A DNA stretch of 64,000 bases from NCBI GenBank assembly GCA_002343425.1, contig DDSO01000045.1, positions 1 through 64,000 on the forward strand, read 5' to 3'. Of the stretch, positions 55,897 through 64,000 are shown in pieces (within the stretch, counting starts at the first letter, position 1; the number at the start of each line of letters is the position of its first letter). The DNA comes from Brevundimonas sp. UBA2388. GTDB lineage: Bacteria; Pseudomonadota; Alphaproteobacteria; Caulobacterales; Caulobacteraceae. Under the pieces are notes generated by a model that was given only the letters and a program-made list of their open reading frames with translations, made no database searches and was not told the origin of the DNA. A program made the position numbers and the translations under genes.

Positions 55897-58080
55897 ATGA
55901 TCCGTAACGCCGCGCTCGCCGCGCTTCTCGTTTCCACCGCCCTTTGCACGAGCGCCATGGCCCAGACCCCGACCCCGCCCAATCCGCCGCTGGCGGAGGG
56001 CGCCTTCGCGACCTCGGATGCGACCGACCCCTATGTGTGGCTGGAAGAGATCGAGGGCGAGCGCGCCATGGCCTGGGTCAATGCCCAGAACGAGCGCTCG
56101 CTCGGCGTACTGCGCGGCGACCCGCGGTTCGAAGGTCTGCATCAGCAGGCGCTGGAGATCGTCCAGTCGCGTGACCGCATTCCCGCCCCGGGCTTCCGTC
56201 GTCAGGGCGGTACCGAGGTGATCGACAATTTCTGGCAGGACGCGACCCATGTGCGCGGCATCTGGCGCACCACCTCGGTCGAGAGCTACGGCACGGCCGA
56301 GCCGGTCTGGGAAACCATTCTCGACGTCGACGCCCTGGCCGCGGCCGAGGGCAAGAACTGGGTCTACAAGGGCGCGACCTGCCTGCCGCCTGAGGAGACC
56401 CGCTGCCTCGTCTCCCTGTCGGACGGCGGCAAGGACGCGGTGACGATCCGCGAGTTCGACCGCGCCACCCGCACCTTCGTCGAGGGCGGTTTCGTGCTGG
56501 AAGAGTCCAAGGGTGGCGCGTCCTGGGTGGACGAGGACACCCTGCTGATCTCGCGCGATTTCGGGCCCGGAACGCTCACGAGCTCGGGCTATCCGATGAT
56601 CGTCAAGGTGCTGAAGCGCGGCCAGACCGTCGATCAGGCGCAGACGGTGTTCACGGGCCAGCCGACCGACGTCTCGGTCTCGGGCTATACGCTGCGGGAC
56701 GCCGACGGCGTGGTGCAGGCGACCCTGATCAACCGCGGCGTCAGCTTCTATGAGGGCGAGACGCACCGGCTGAACGCCGACGGCACGACGACGAAGCTGG
56801 AGCTGCCGGCCAAGTCCAATATCAATGCGCTCGTCCGTGGACAGATGGTCTTCACCACGGATCAGGACTGGACCGCCCCTTCAGGGCAGGCGTTCAAAAC
56901 CGGCGACGTGATCGCCTATGATCTGGCGGCCTGGCTGGCCGATCCAACCGTGCGGGCGCAGCTGGTCATCCGCCCCGGCCCGCGCGAGGCCATTGAGGGC
57001 ATCTCCAATACCCGCAACAAACTGGTCGTGGCGCTTTACGAGAACGTCCGCGGCTCGGTCTATGTGTATGAACCCAATCCGTCGGGCGAATGGGCGCGCA
57101 GCCGGCTGGACCTGCCGCAGAACGTCTCGGTCGGCGTCGGCTCGGCCAGCGAACTGGACGACCGCATCTTCGTCAGCGTCACCGGCTATCTGAACCCGTC
57201 GAGCCTGTTCCTCGCCGATGCGGCGACGGGCGAGGCCGATCTGACCAAATCCCTGCCGGCCAAATTCAACGCCGAGGGCATGAGGGTCGACCAGTTCGAG
57301 GCCCGCTCGGCCGACGGCACGATGATCCCCTATTTCGTCGTTCATCGCGACGAGATGCCGATGGACGGTTCGAACCCGACCCTGCTGTACGGCTACGGCG
57401 GCTTCCAGTCGTCGCTGCTGCCCGGCTATTCGGCCACGGTCGGCAAGCTGTGGCTGGAGCGGGGCGGCGTCTATGTCATCGCCAACACCCGCGGCGGCGG
57501 CGAGTTCGGCCCCAACTGGCACCAGGCGGCGCTGCAGGCCAACCGCCAGCGGGCGCATGAGGACTATCAGGCGGTGGCCCAGGACCTGATCACCCGCGGG
57601 ATCACCAGCCAGCCGCGGCTGGGGATCATGGGCGGGTCGCAGGGCGGGCTGTTCATGGGGGCGATGCTGACCCAGCGCCCGGACCTGATCAACGCCGCCG
57701 TCATCCAGGTGCCCCTGTTCGACATGCTGCGCTTCCACCGCCTGCTGGCCGGAGCCAGCTGGATCGCGGAATACGGAAATCCGGACATCCCGGAGGAGCG
57801 GGCCTGGATCCAGCAGTATTCGCCCTATCAGAACCTGCGCGCCGACCAGCCCTATCCCGAGGTCTTCATCCACACCTCGACCAAGGACGACCGCGTCCAC
57901 CCCGGCCACGCCCGCAAGGCGGCGGCGCGGCTGGAGGAGCTGGGCTATCCGGTGCTGTTCTACGAGAACACCGACGGCGGCCACGCGGCGGGGGCCAATC
58001 TGCGCGAGACCGCGCGGCGGCTGGCGCTGGAATACACCTATCTGACGCGTCGGCTGATGGACGCGCCGGCGGCGGAATAG
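55897..58080 (+). CDS. Exported S9A prolyl oligopeptidase, copy 1
   Basis: 727 aa; the start MIRNAALAALLVSTALCTSAM at 55897 gives a signal peptide cleaved after AMA. The N-terminal seven-bladed propeller begins DPYVWLEEIEGERAMAWVNAQN, the family's opening signature; the C-terminal hydrolase has Ser in GIMGGSQGGLFMG, Asp in STKDDRVHPGHA and His in DGGHAAGA. The HPGHARKAAARLEELG part is typical of S9A. It cleaves after proline in peptides, likely in the periplasm. A paralogue follows 43 bp downstream. Confidence 0.94.
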   Translation: MIRNAALAALLVSTALCTSAMAQTPTPPNPPLAEGAFATSDATDPYVWLEEIEGERAMAWVNAQNERSLGVLRGDPRFEGLHQQALEIVQSRDRIPAPGFRRQGGTEVIDNFWQDATHVRGIWRTTSVESYGTAEPVWETILDVDALAAAEGKNWVYKGATCLPPEETRCLVSLSDGGKDAVTIREFDRATRTFVEGGFVLEESKGGASWVDEDTLLISRDFGPGTLTSSGYPMIVKVLKRGQTVDQAQTVFTGQPTDVSVSGYTLRDADGVVQATLINRGVSFYEGETHRLNADGTTTKLELPAKSNINALVRGQMVFTTDQDWTAPSGQAFKTGDVIAYDLAAWLADPTVRAQLVIRPGPREAIEGISNTRNKLVVALYENVRGSVYVYEPNPSGEWARSRLDLPQNVSVGVGSASELDDRIFVSVTGYLNPSSLFLADAATGEADLTKSLPAKFNAEGMRVDQFEARSADGTMIPYFVVHRDEMPMDGSNPTLLYGYGGFQSSLLPGYSATVGKLWLERGGVYVIANTRGGGEFGPNWHQAALQANRQRAHEDYQAVAQDLITRGITSQPRLGIMGGSQGGLFMGAMLTQRPDLINAAVIQVPLFDMLRFHRLLAGASWIAEYGNPDIPEERAWIQQYSPYQNLRADQPYPEVFIHTSTKDDRVHPGHARKAAARLEELGYPVLFYENTDGGHAAGANLRETARRLALEYTYLTRRLMDAPAAE

Positions 58081-58123
58081 GGCATCCTCCGGCGGCGGAT
58101 GTTTTGATGTGCGGAGTTTGACC

Positions 58124-60322
58124 ATGAACCGATTGATCCTGTCCGCCGCCCTTCCGGCGCTGTTGCTCGCGGCCTGTGCGGGCGGCCCGGCGCCGATACC
58201 GGTCCGGGCCCTGTCGGTGGACGAGGTTCCGCGCGTCATGCAGGCGCCGCCGCCCCACTTCCCCGCCGACCTGACGCCCGCCGGAGTCCGCGCCGCCGAC
58301 GACCATCTGGCGCTTGAGGAGGTCAACGGGGCCGAGGCCATGGCCTTTGTGGCGGAGTCCAACCGGCGGGCGTTGGCCTCGCTGGAGGGCGACCGGCGGT
58401 ATGAGACGTTCCGGCAGCAGGCCGAGGCGATCCTGACCGCCACCGACCGCATCCCCGGCCCCAGCTTCCTCGGCGACGGCATCGGAAACTTCTGGCAGGA
58501 CGCGGCCAATCCCAAGGGCATCTGGCGGCGCACGACGCTGGACAGCTACCGTTCGGCGAATACCCAGTGGGAGACCCTGCTCGACATCGACGCCCTGGCC
58601 CGCGCCGAGGGCCGGGACTGGGTGTTCAAGGGCGCCAACTGTCTAGTCCCCGCCGAGACCCGCTGCCTGATCAGCCTGTCCGACGGCGGCAAGGATGCGG
58701 TGGTGGTGCGGGAGTTCGACACCACGACGCGATCGTTCGTGGACGGAGGGTTCAGCTTGCCTGAGGGCAAACACCGGATCAGCTGGCTGGACGCCGACAC
58801 GCTTCTGGTCGCCACCGATTTCGGTCCGGGCACCCTTACCGAGAGCGGCTATCCCTTCATCGTCAAGTCGCTGACGCGCGGGCAGACGCTGGCGCAGGCC
58901 ACCGAAGTCTATCGCGGCGACATCGGCGACGGGGGGTATGGAGTCAGCCCGAGCGTCTACCGAAGCGCTGCCGGCGCGGTCGAGGCGGTGATCTTCCGGC
59001 GCCCGCTGGACACCTTCCGTGCCGAAACATGGCGCTGGGTCGATGGCCGGGTGGTCAAACTGGACCTGCCTGAGCGGGTCGGGATCAACGGGACCATGGG
59101 CGAGCGGCTGGTGTTCTCGCTCGACGAGGACTGGCACGTCCGCGGGGGCACCCTGCCGGCGGGGGCCATGGTCGTCGCCGGCCTCGACGGGCTTTCAGAG
59201 GCCGGGACGGGCACCGCCGCCGTGGTTTTCGCCCCGGGCGAGCGGCAGTCGATCGACAGCGTGCGGGTCATGTCCGACAGCATCCTGGCCGTTGTCTCGG
59301 ACAATGTCGTTGGGACGCTGAAGCGTTTCGATCCGGCCTCCGGCGGATGGCGTGCGACAGACATCGCCGTGCCTGCCAATAGCGCCGTGGGTCTGGGCGA
59401 CAGTTCGAAGTCGCGGGGCGAGGTCTTCCTCTCGACCCAGGGCTTCCTGACGCCTCCAACCCTCAGCGTGGCGGACGTCGGTGCGGCGACCATCACTGAA
59501 CTGCGATCCGCGCCGGCCAAATTCGACGCCTCCACCCATGTCACCGAACAGTTCGAGGCGCGGTCCTCGGACGGGACCATGATCCCCTATTTCGTCACCC
59601 GTCCGCGCGACATGGCGATGGACGGCTCAGCCCCGACCATCCTGTTCGGCTACGGCGGCTTCCAGGTCAGTTTCCCGCCCGCCTACAAGCCCGAGATGGG
59701 CAAGCTGTGGCTCGAGAACGGCGGCGTCTTCGTCCAGGCCAACATCCGCGGCGGCGGCGAGTTCGGGCCGCAATGGCACCAGTCGGTGCTCAACGAAAAC
59801 CGCCAACTGGCCTTCGACGATTTCGCGGCGGTGGCGGCTGACCTGCACCGGCGCGGGATCAGTTCGCCGCGCCGCACCGGCATCTATGGTCGTTCGAACG
59901 GGGGCGTGCTGACCTCGGTGACGATGACCCAGCATCCGGAGCTGATCAATGCGGCGGTGATCGAGAGCCCGCTGATCGACATGCTGCGCTATCACGAACT
60001 GCCCGCCGGGGCCTCGTGGATCGGCGAGTACGGCGACCCGCGCATACCGGAAGAGGCCGCCTGGATCGCGCGATATTCGGCCTATCAGCAACTTCGTCCG
60101 GACGCGGAATATCCTCGTGTCTATATCACGACCAATACCCGCGACGACCGGGTCCACCCCGGACACTCGCGGAAATTCGCGGCGCGGCTGGGCGAGATGG
60201 GCCACGACCACCTCTATTTCGAGGATACGGCGGGCGGTCACTCCAACGACGCCGACCCGGTCGCCAACGCGCGGCGCTGGGCGAGGCATTATGTGTATCT
60301 TGCGCAGCAGCTGATGGATTGA
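58124..60322 (+). CDS. Exported S9A prolyl oligopeptidase lipoprotein, copy 2
   Basis: 732 aa. The N-terminus MNRLILSAALPALLLAACAGG has a lipobox LAAC, so the protein is probably an outer-membrane or periplasm-facing lipoprotein. The propeller opening (DHLALEEVNGAEAMAFVAESN) is more diverged than copy 1. The hydrolase has Ser in GIYGRSNGGVLTS, Asp in NTRDDRVHPGHS and His in AGGHSNDA. It shares the order and spacing of copy 1 (GNFWQDAANPKGIWRRTT), so the two arose by tandem duplication. A family B repeat follows. Confidence 0.93.
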   Translation: MNRLILSAALPALLLAACAGGPAPIPVRALSVDEVPRVMQAPPPHFPADLTPAGVRAADDHLALEEVNGAEAMAFVAESNRRALASLEGDRRYETFRQQAEAILTATDRIPGPSFLGDGIGNFWQDAANPKGIWRRTTLDSYRSANTQWETLLDIDALARAEGRDWVFKGANCLVPAETRCLISLSDGGKDAVVVREFDTTTRSFVDGGFSLPEGKHRISWLDADTLLVATDFGPGTLTESGYPFIVKSLTRGQTLAQATEVYRGDIGDGGYGVSPSVYRSAAGAVEAVIFRRPLDTFRAETWRWVDGRVVKLDLPERVGINGTMGERLVFSLDEDWHVRGGTLPAGAMVVAGLDGLSEAGTGTAAVVFAPGERQSIDSVRVMSDSILAVVSDNVVGTLKRFDPASGGWRATDIAVPANSAVGLGDSSKSRGEVFLSTQGFLTPPTLSVADVGAATITELRSAPAKFDASTHVTEQFEARSSDGTMIPYFVTRPRDMAMDGSAPTILFGYGGFQVSFPPAYKPEMGKLWLENGGVFVQANIRGGGEFGPQWHQSVLNENRQLAFDDFAAVAADLHRRGISSPRRTGIYGRSNGGVLTSVTMTQHPELINAAVIESPLIDMLRYHELPAGASWIGEYGDPRIPEEAAWIARYSAYQQLRPDAEYPRVYITTNTRDDRVHPGHSRKFAARLGEMGHDHLYFEDTAGGHSNDADPVANARRWARHYVYLAQQLMD

Positions 60323-60340
60323 ACGCCGCTCTCCGTTGCT

Positions 60341-60504
60341 ATCGTCATTCCGGGCGGAGCGCAGCGTAGACCCGGAACCCAGCGGCGCGCGCGAGCGCGA
60401 AACTGTCGGGAGCACAGGCAGCGAGCAGCGACTCGCCGCCGCCGCCGCGGTTGTTTCGCCGCCGTCGCGGCGCCGCTGGGTCCCGGCCTTCGCCGGGATG
60501 ACGA
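60341..60504. repeat. Repeat family B, copy 2 (164-bp palindromic element)
   Basis: It begins ATCGTCATTCCGGG and ends CCGGGATGACGA. The interior matches 53773-53938 at ACCCAGCGGCGCGCG, GAGCGCGAA-CTGTCGG and GTTTCGCCGCCGTCGCGGC-GCCGCTGGGT; the outermost part differs. It sits between the second S9A gene (18 bp after its stop) and the MarR stop (9 bp away), filling the spacer. Confidence 0.85.
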
Positions 60505-60513
60505 AAGCGGGGC

Positions 60514-61137
60514 TCAGGCCGGCTCGACGACCTTCGCCTTCTTCGGCTTGGCGGGTTTTTCGGCCTTGGGCGCCTTGACCGGCTTTTCGGCCTTCGCCGG
60601 TTTGGCCGCCTTCTTCGCCAGCTTCTTCGCCTCGCGCGCAGCCTTTTTGGCGGCGCGGGCCTCGGCCTTGGCCTTGTCGGGCGCCGCGTCGGCCTCGCCG
60701 GCCAGTTCGGACAGCAGGCCCAGGAAGCCGTCACGCTTGCCCTTGGGCAGCAGGGCCATGATGCGTTTGTCGGCGGCCTCGACCTTCGGGCGGGCCGCGT
60801 CCAGTGCGGCCTGACCCGCGGCGGACAGGCTGACGGCCTTGGCGCGGGCGTCGATGCTCGACTTCTCGCGGTCCAGCAGGCCCTTGGTCGTCATGCGCGA
60901 GACCAGGTCGGCCAGGGTCGAGCGGTCGATACCGGTGGCCCGGACGAGATCGGTCTGGGTCAGGCCGGATCTCTGCGACACGGCCTCAAGCACGGCGAAC
61001 TGGCGCTGGGTCAGGCCGTCGGGGCCGGTTTCCTCGGAATAGATGTCGAGCGCCAGCTGCAGCACACGGTGCATCAGGTGGCTGGGCGAGGCGGCAAGGC
61101 CGCCGCTGCGCTTCAACTTGTTCCCGGACTTGACCAT
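60514..61137 (-). CDS. MarR-family regulator with lysine/alanine-rich tail
   Basis: 207 aa. The winged helix is normal: HLMHRVLQLALDIYSEETG, LTQRQFAVLEAVSQRSGLTQTDLVRATGIDRSTLADLVSRMTTKGLLDREKSSID spread over residues 20-100, then dimer helices to about 150. The last ~60 residues (from AAPDKAKAEARAAKKAARE to KKAKVVEPA) are Lys/Ala/Pro repeats resembling histone H1 or SWI-type tails and presumably bind DNA non-specifically. The tail is far longer than in ordinary MarR proteins. Function of the tail is inferred. Confidence 0.85.
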   Translation of the reverse strand: MVKSGNKLKRSGGLAASPSHLMHRVLQLALDIYSEETGPDGLTQRQFAVLEAVSQRSGLTQTDLVRATGIDRSTLADLVSRMTTKGLLDREKSSIDARAKAVSLSAAGQAALDAARPKVEAADKRIMALLPKGKRDGFLGLLSELAGEADAAPDKAKAEARAAKKAAREAKKLAKKAAKPAKAEKPVKAPKAEKPAKPKKAKVVEPA

Positions 61138-61226
61138 GAACCGTATCCCTTCGGCCTCGATGGGCCATGCGTAGCAGCGGTGCTTTACGGTTTGACGACG
61201 GACGCTCCGTCGGCGGTCCAGATATT

Positions 61227-61919
61227 TCAGGGCGCGGTGTCAGGCTTCGCCGGCGCCATCGCATCAACCGGCGCATCGGTCGAGGTCAGGTTGCGCATGA
61301 TCAGCGGGATCTGCGACAGGCCGAAGGCTGAGGATGCAATCCACAGCACGCCCCGGAAGCTGACCCAGACATCGGCGGGATCAACGTCCCCGCGGCCTAT
61401 CTGCCCGGCCACCCAGCCGACCAGGGCCTCGCTGCGGATCAGTTCGTTGGTGATGGCAACGGCCAGAAAATAGATGCCATAGCGCAGGGTCAGCGTCCGC
61501 CACGCCCGGTCGTTGATCGGGATCACCGTGCCCAGCAGGGCTTTCAGCGGCTGTTTGTTGAGCATCACGCCGCCGATCAGGGCGACTGCGAGCGACAGGT
61601 TCAGCGCCGTCACCTTGACCTTCACCCACAGGCCGTCGCCGGTCAGAACGGTCAGAAGACCGAAGACAAGGGCGAAGCCGCCGACCAGCAGCGGCATCAG
61701 GGCCAGACGCTTCTCGACGATCAGGCCGACCGCCACACCCACGGCGGACCCTGCGACCAGGAACCAGGTCGCCTGGACCAGGGCCTCATCGCCGGTCATG
61801 CCGCGCAGGCGCATCACCAGAAAGGCGAGACCGAAGGCCAGCAGGCCGCCGAAATCGACGAGCTGACGCAGGCGGGAGTCGGTCTTCGGGGCCGGTTCGG
61901 CGGCGGCGGCGTCACTCAT
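61227..61919 (-). CDS. yciB: Inner-membrane protein of the YciB/IspZ (intracellular septation) family
   Basis: 230 aa with five to six membrane segments (DFGGLLAFGLAFLVMRL, ATWFLVAGSAVGVAVGL, LMPLLVGGFALVFGLLTVL, ALNLSLAVALIGGVML). The conserved core KVKVTALNLSLAV, MLNKQPLKALLG, WRTLTLRYGIYFL and ANELIR/NELIR segment mark the family, linked to cell-envelope synthesis and septation in enterobacteria. It has an acidic N-terminus and an Ala/Pro-rich tail not always present. It follows ftsY by 3 bp on the same strand, so they are cotranscribed. Confidence 0.9.
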   Translation of the reverse strand: MSDAAAAEPAPKTDSRLRQLVDFGGLLAFGLAFLVMRLRGMTGDEALVQATWFLVAGSAVGVAVGLIVEKRLALMPLLVGGFALVFGLLTVLTGDGLWVKVKVTALNLSLAVALIGGVMLNKQPLKALLGTVIPINDRAWRTLTLRYGIYFLAVAITNELIRSEALVGWVAGQIGRGDVDPADVWVSFRGVLWIASSAFGLSQIPLIMRNLTSTDAPVDAMAPAKPDTAP

Positions 61920-61922
61920 GCG

Positions 61923-62858
61923 TCAATCCTCAAGCCCGACCAGCAACCTTGAAAAGGCTCGCGCGTCGAAGGGTTGCAGGTCCTCGATGCCTTCGCCCAC
62001 GCCGATCAGCTTGATCGGGGCGTCCGAGGCCTGGGCCACGGGCACCAGCACCCCGCCGCGCGCCGTGCCGTCCAGCTTGGTCATGACCAGTCCGGAGACA
62101 TAGGCGGTGCGACCGAAGATCTGTTCCTGCGCCAGGGCGTTGCGGCCGACGGTGGCGTCCAGCACCAGCAGGGTCTCGTGCGGGGCCTCGGGATCGATCT
62201 TTTTCAGCACACGCACGATCTTGAGCAGTTCGTCCATCAGGGCGGACTTGTTCTGCAGCCGCCCGGCGGTGTCGATCAGGACGACGTCGTAGCCCTCGAC
62301 CTTCGCCTTCGTATAGGCGTCAAAGGCCAAGCCGGCGGGGTCGGCGCCGTCGCGGCGGCTCTCGAATGAGGCCCCGGCGCGCTCGGCCCAGACCTTCAGC
62401 TGTTCGCGGGCGGCGGCGCGGAAGGTGTCGCAGGCGACGATCATCACCCTGGCGCCCTGTCCGGTCAGGTCGGCGGCGATCTTGCCCAGGGTCGTGGTCT
62501 TGCCCGAGCCGTTGACCCCGACGAACAGGGTGACGAAGGGGCGGGCGCCGTTCAGCGGCTCGTAGCGGGCCTCGTGACTGATCAGTTCGGCGGTCACGGC
62601 CTCGGCCAGCGCCTCCTTGACCTCGCGCTCATTGGCGCCGGCGCCGAAGCGCAGCTCGCGGAAGCGGGCCACGATCCGGTCGGTGGCGGCGGGCCCCAGG
62701 TCGCTCTCCAGCAGATGCTCTTCCAGCCCCTCGAGCGCGGCCTCGGACAGCGGTTCCTTGATGAAGGTCGCGACGACCTGTTCGGTCATCTGTTTCGAGG
62801 AGCGGGAGAGGCCCTCGGTCAGGCGCGAGAGCCAGCCCTTTTTCGGCGCGTCGTTCAT
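61923..62858 (-). CDS. ftsY: Signal recognition particle receptor FtsY
   Basis: 311 aa, the NG domain only, without the long acidic A domain of E. coli FtsY, as usual in Alphaproteobacteria. GTPase motifs: FVGVNGSGKTTTLGKIA (G1), CDTFRAAAREQLKVWA (G2 region), LIDTAGRLQNKSALM (G3), MTKLDGTARGG (G4) and LIGVGEGIEDLQPFD (G5). The start MNDAPKKGWLSRLTEGLSRS includes a basic amphipathic N-terminus that helps membrane binding. It targets SRP-bound ribosomes to the Sec translocon. It is divergent from nadE across a palindromic element. Confidence 0.96.
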   Translation of the reverse strand: MNDAPKKGWLSRLTEGLSRSSKQMTEQVVATFIKEPLSEAALEGLEEHLLESDLGPAATDRIVARFRELRFGAGANEREVKEALAEAVTAELISHEARYEPLNGARPFVTLFVGVNGSGKTTTLGKIAADLTGQGARVMIVACDTFRAAAREQLKVWAERAGASFESRRDGADPAGLAFDAYTKAKVEGYDVVLIDTAGRLQNKSALMDELLKIVRVLKKIDPEAPHETLLVLDATVGRNALAQEQIFGRTAYVSGLVMTKLDGTARGGVLVPVAQASDAPIKLIGVGEGIEDLQPFDARAFSRLLVGLED

Positions 62859-62924
62859 GCAGCGGGCTTAGCGGGTTCGTTCGGCAAAATCACGCGGTCC
62901 GTAAGAGTCTTGCATCTATTCAAC

Positions 62925-63058
62925 CCGCTCATCCCCGCGAAAGCGGGGACCCAGTGCTTTGGCCGGGCGGTTTTGCCCTGTATGAGCATAAACGGCGGTC
63001 CAATCCGCCGGCGTCAAGCTGGACAGTACTGGGTCCCCGCTTTCGCGGGGATGAGCGG
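62925..63058. repeat. 134-bp element with perfect 31-bp inverted repeats
   Basis: Positions 62925-62955 and 63028-63058 are perfect reverse complements (CCGCTCATCCCCGCGAAAGC... / ...GCTTTCGCGGGGATGAGCGG), and each arm is itself a hairpin (CCCCGC-GAAA-GCGGGG). The 72-bp interior has no relation to families A or B seen here. It fills the ftsY-nadE spacer and ends 8 bp before the nadE ATG, so the nadE leader is largely repeat DNA. Confidence 0.9.
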
Positions 63059-63066
63059 AAATCTTT

Positions 63067-64000
63067 ATGCCCAAGACCCACCCGTTCCATTCGCCCCGCA
63101 CCCACGGCTTCGTCCGCGTGGCCGCCGCGACGCCGGTGGTCCATACCGCTGACCCGGCTGCGAACGCCGCCGAGCACATCGCCCTGATCCAACAGGCCGG
63201 CGCGCAGGGCGTGGATCTGATGGTCTTCCCCGAGCTGTCGCTGAGCGGCTACGCCATCGACGACCTGCTGATGCAGGACGCGCTGCTGGATCGGGTTGAA
63301 GCCTGCATCAAGCCTCTGGCCCTGGCGGCGCATGAGGCCGGGGTGATCGCCGTGGTCGGGGCGCCGATCCGGCAGGGAGACGCCCTGTACAACTGCGCCC
63401 TCGTCCTGGCCGGGGGCCGGGCACAGGGGGTGATCCCCAAGAGCTTCCTGCCCAACTATCGCGAATACTATGAAAAGCGCTGGTTCGCGCCGGGCCGGGA
63501 GGCGCGCGGCGGCCTGCGGATCGGCGACGACTGGGCGTCGTGGTTCGGGACCAATTTCGTCATCGAGGTCGCCGGGCGGCCCGGCTTCGTCTTCGGGGTC
63601 GAGATCTGCGAGGACTACTGGGCGCCGCTGCCGCCCTCGACGCGGCTGGCCCTGGCCGGCGCGCGCATCCTGCTGAACCTGTCGGCCTCGAATGTGCTGA
63701 TCGGCAAGGCCGATGACCGCAGCCTGCTGTGCGCCAGCCAGTCGGCGCGCGCCATGGCGGCCTATGTCTTCACCGCCTCGGGCTGGGGCGAATCGACGAC
63801 TGATCTCGCCTGGGACGGGCAGGCGACAATCCACGAACTGGGCGCCTGTATCGCGTCCGGCCCGCGCTTCTCGATGGAGGCGCATCTGACCATCGCCGAT
63901 ATCGACGTCGAACGGATCGGCCTGGACCGTCTGCGCACCGGCACCTTCGCCGACTGTGCCCGTGACGAGGCCCGGCGGGCGGGCGAGGACGACCATATCG
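63067..64000 (+). CDS. nadE: Glutamine-dependent NAD+ synthetase, N-terminal nitrilase part (runs off window)
   Basis: 311 codons are visible to the window end without a stop. The N-terminal nitrilase-like glutaminase has all three catalytic residues: Glu in VFPELSLSGYAI, Lys in GVIPKSFLPNYREYYEKRW and Cys in GVEICEDYWAP. The RVAAATPVVHTADP opening and long WFAPG...SLLCASQSARAMA region are as in the bacterial two-domain NadE; the synthetase domain lies beyond the edge. It makes NAD from nicotinic acid adenine dinucleotide with ammonia from glutamine. The ATG lies only 8 bp past a palindromic repeat and has no clear Shine-Dalgarno. Confidence 0.93.
   Translation, partial: MPKTHPFHSPRTHGFVRVAAATPVVHTADPAANAAEHIALIQQAGAQGVDLMVFPELSLSGYAIDDLLMQDALLDRVEACIKPLALAAHEAGVIAVVGAPIRQGDALYNCALVLAGGRAQGVIPKSFLPNYREYYEKRWFAPGREARGGLRIGDDWASWFGTNFVIEVAGRPGFVFGVEICEDYWAPLPPSTRLALAGARILLNLSASNVLIGKADDRSLLCASQSARAMAAYVFTASGWGESTTDLAWDGQATIHELGACIASGPRFSMEAHLTIADIDVERIGLDRLRTGTFADCARDEARRAGEDDHI

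Overview
The window is GC-rich DNA with short spacers, many ATGA/GTGA start-stop overlaps and a gene set typical of Alphaproteobacteria, most likely Caulobacterales close to Brevundimonas. The main clues are trpB-trpA-accD-folC, AmgK/MurU muropeptide salvage, AddAB instead of RecBCD, a YozG-like HTH with DUF2975, and a phasin. No rRNA, tRNA, CRISPR, prophage or IS element was recognised. The first ~1.7-1.8 kb looks different: a divergent glgX fragment and the first half of trpB resemble another phylum (Verrucomicrobia/Opitutaceae-like), so the left edge is probably an assembly chimera or, less likely, a gene-conversion junction.

Layout. 1-5.85 kb: glgX fragment (-), then trpB, a small secreted protein, trpA, accD and folC (+). 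5.85-16.5 kb (-): an operon-like run read right to left as acyltransferase, tsaE, amgK, murU, addB, addA, then trxA and a small secreted Cys protein. 16.5-26.7 kb (+): two tandem S9 dipeptidyl peptidases, an AsmA-like protein, an alpha/beta hydrolase, an orphan secreted protein and AMP nucleosidase. 26.7-37.6 kb: phasin and creatininase-family hydrolase (-), a 49-aa membrane protein and nth (+), a small secreted protein (+), a DcsG-like ATP-grasp enzyme (-), a PfkB kinase (+), DUF2975-HTH-Smr (-), a 38-aa membrane protein (-), rdgB and hemW (+), an FMN alpha-hydroxyacid dehydrogenase (-), and a beta-barrel. 37.6-49.4 kb: GT2 glycosyltransferase (-), hybrid histidine kinase plus receiver, GNAT, rsmI-yraN-SirB1-like gene, gshB, comM, and a second hybrid kinase (+). 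49.4-64 kb: ampG (+), maeB (-), dapF (-), a K+ channel (+), two tandem S9A oligopeptidases (+), MarR with a lysine-rich tail, yciB and ftsY (-), and the 5' part of nadE (+).

Themes. Cell-wall recycling is represented twice: AmpG imports muropeptides, and AmgK/MurU convert MurNAc to UDP-MurNAc. Four exported S9 peptidases in two tandem pairs suggest peptide scavenging. AddAB, Nth, RdgB, ComM and TsaE are housekeeping DNA, nucleotide and tRNA functions.

Repeats are the most unusual part. (A) Four intergenic elements, all abutting or near stop codons, have arms of tandem GTGGYTA-like 7-mers in inverted orientation; three share a ~60-bp core. (B) Two ~165-bp palindromic elements begin ATCGTCATTCCGG, and a third, different element has perfect 31-bp inverted repeats just before nadE. 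(C) A 44-bp imperfect direct repeat flanks a GNAT gene. A ~500-bp stretch near 53.3-53.8 kb has structure but no recognised gene.
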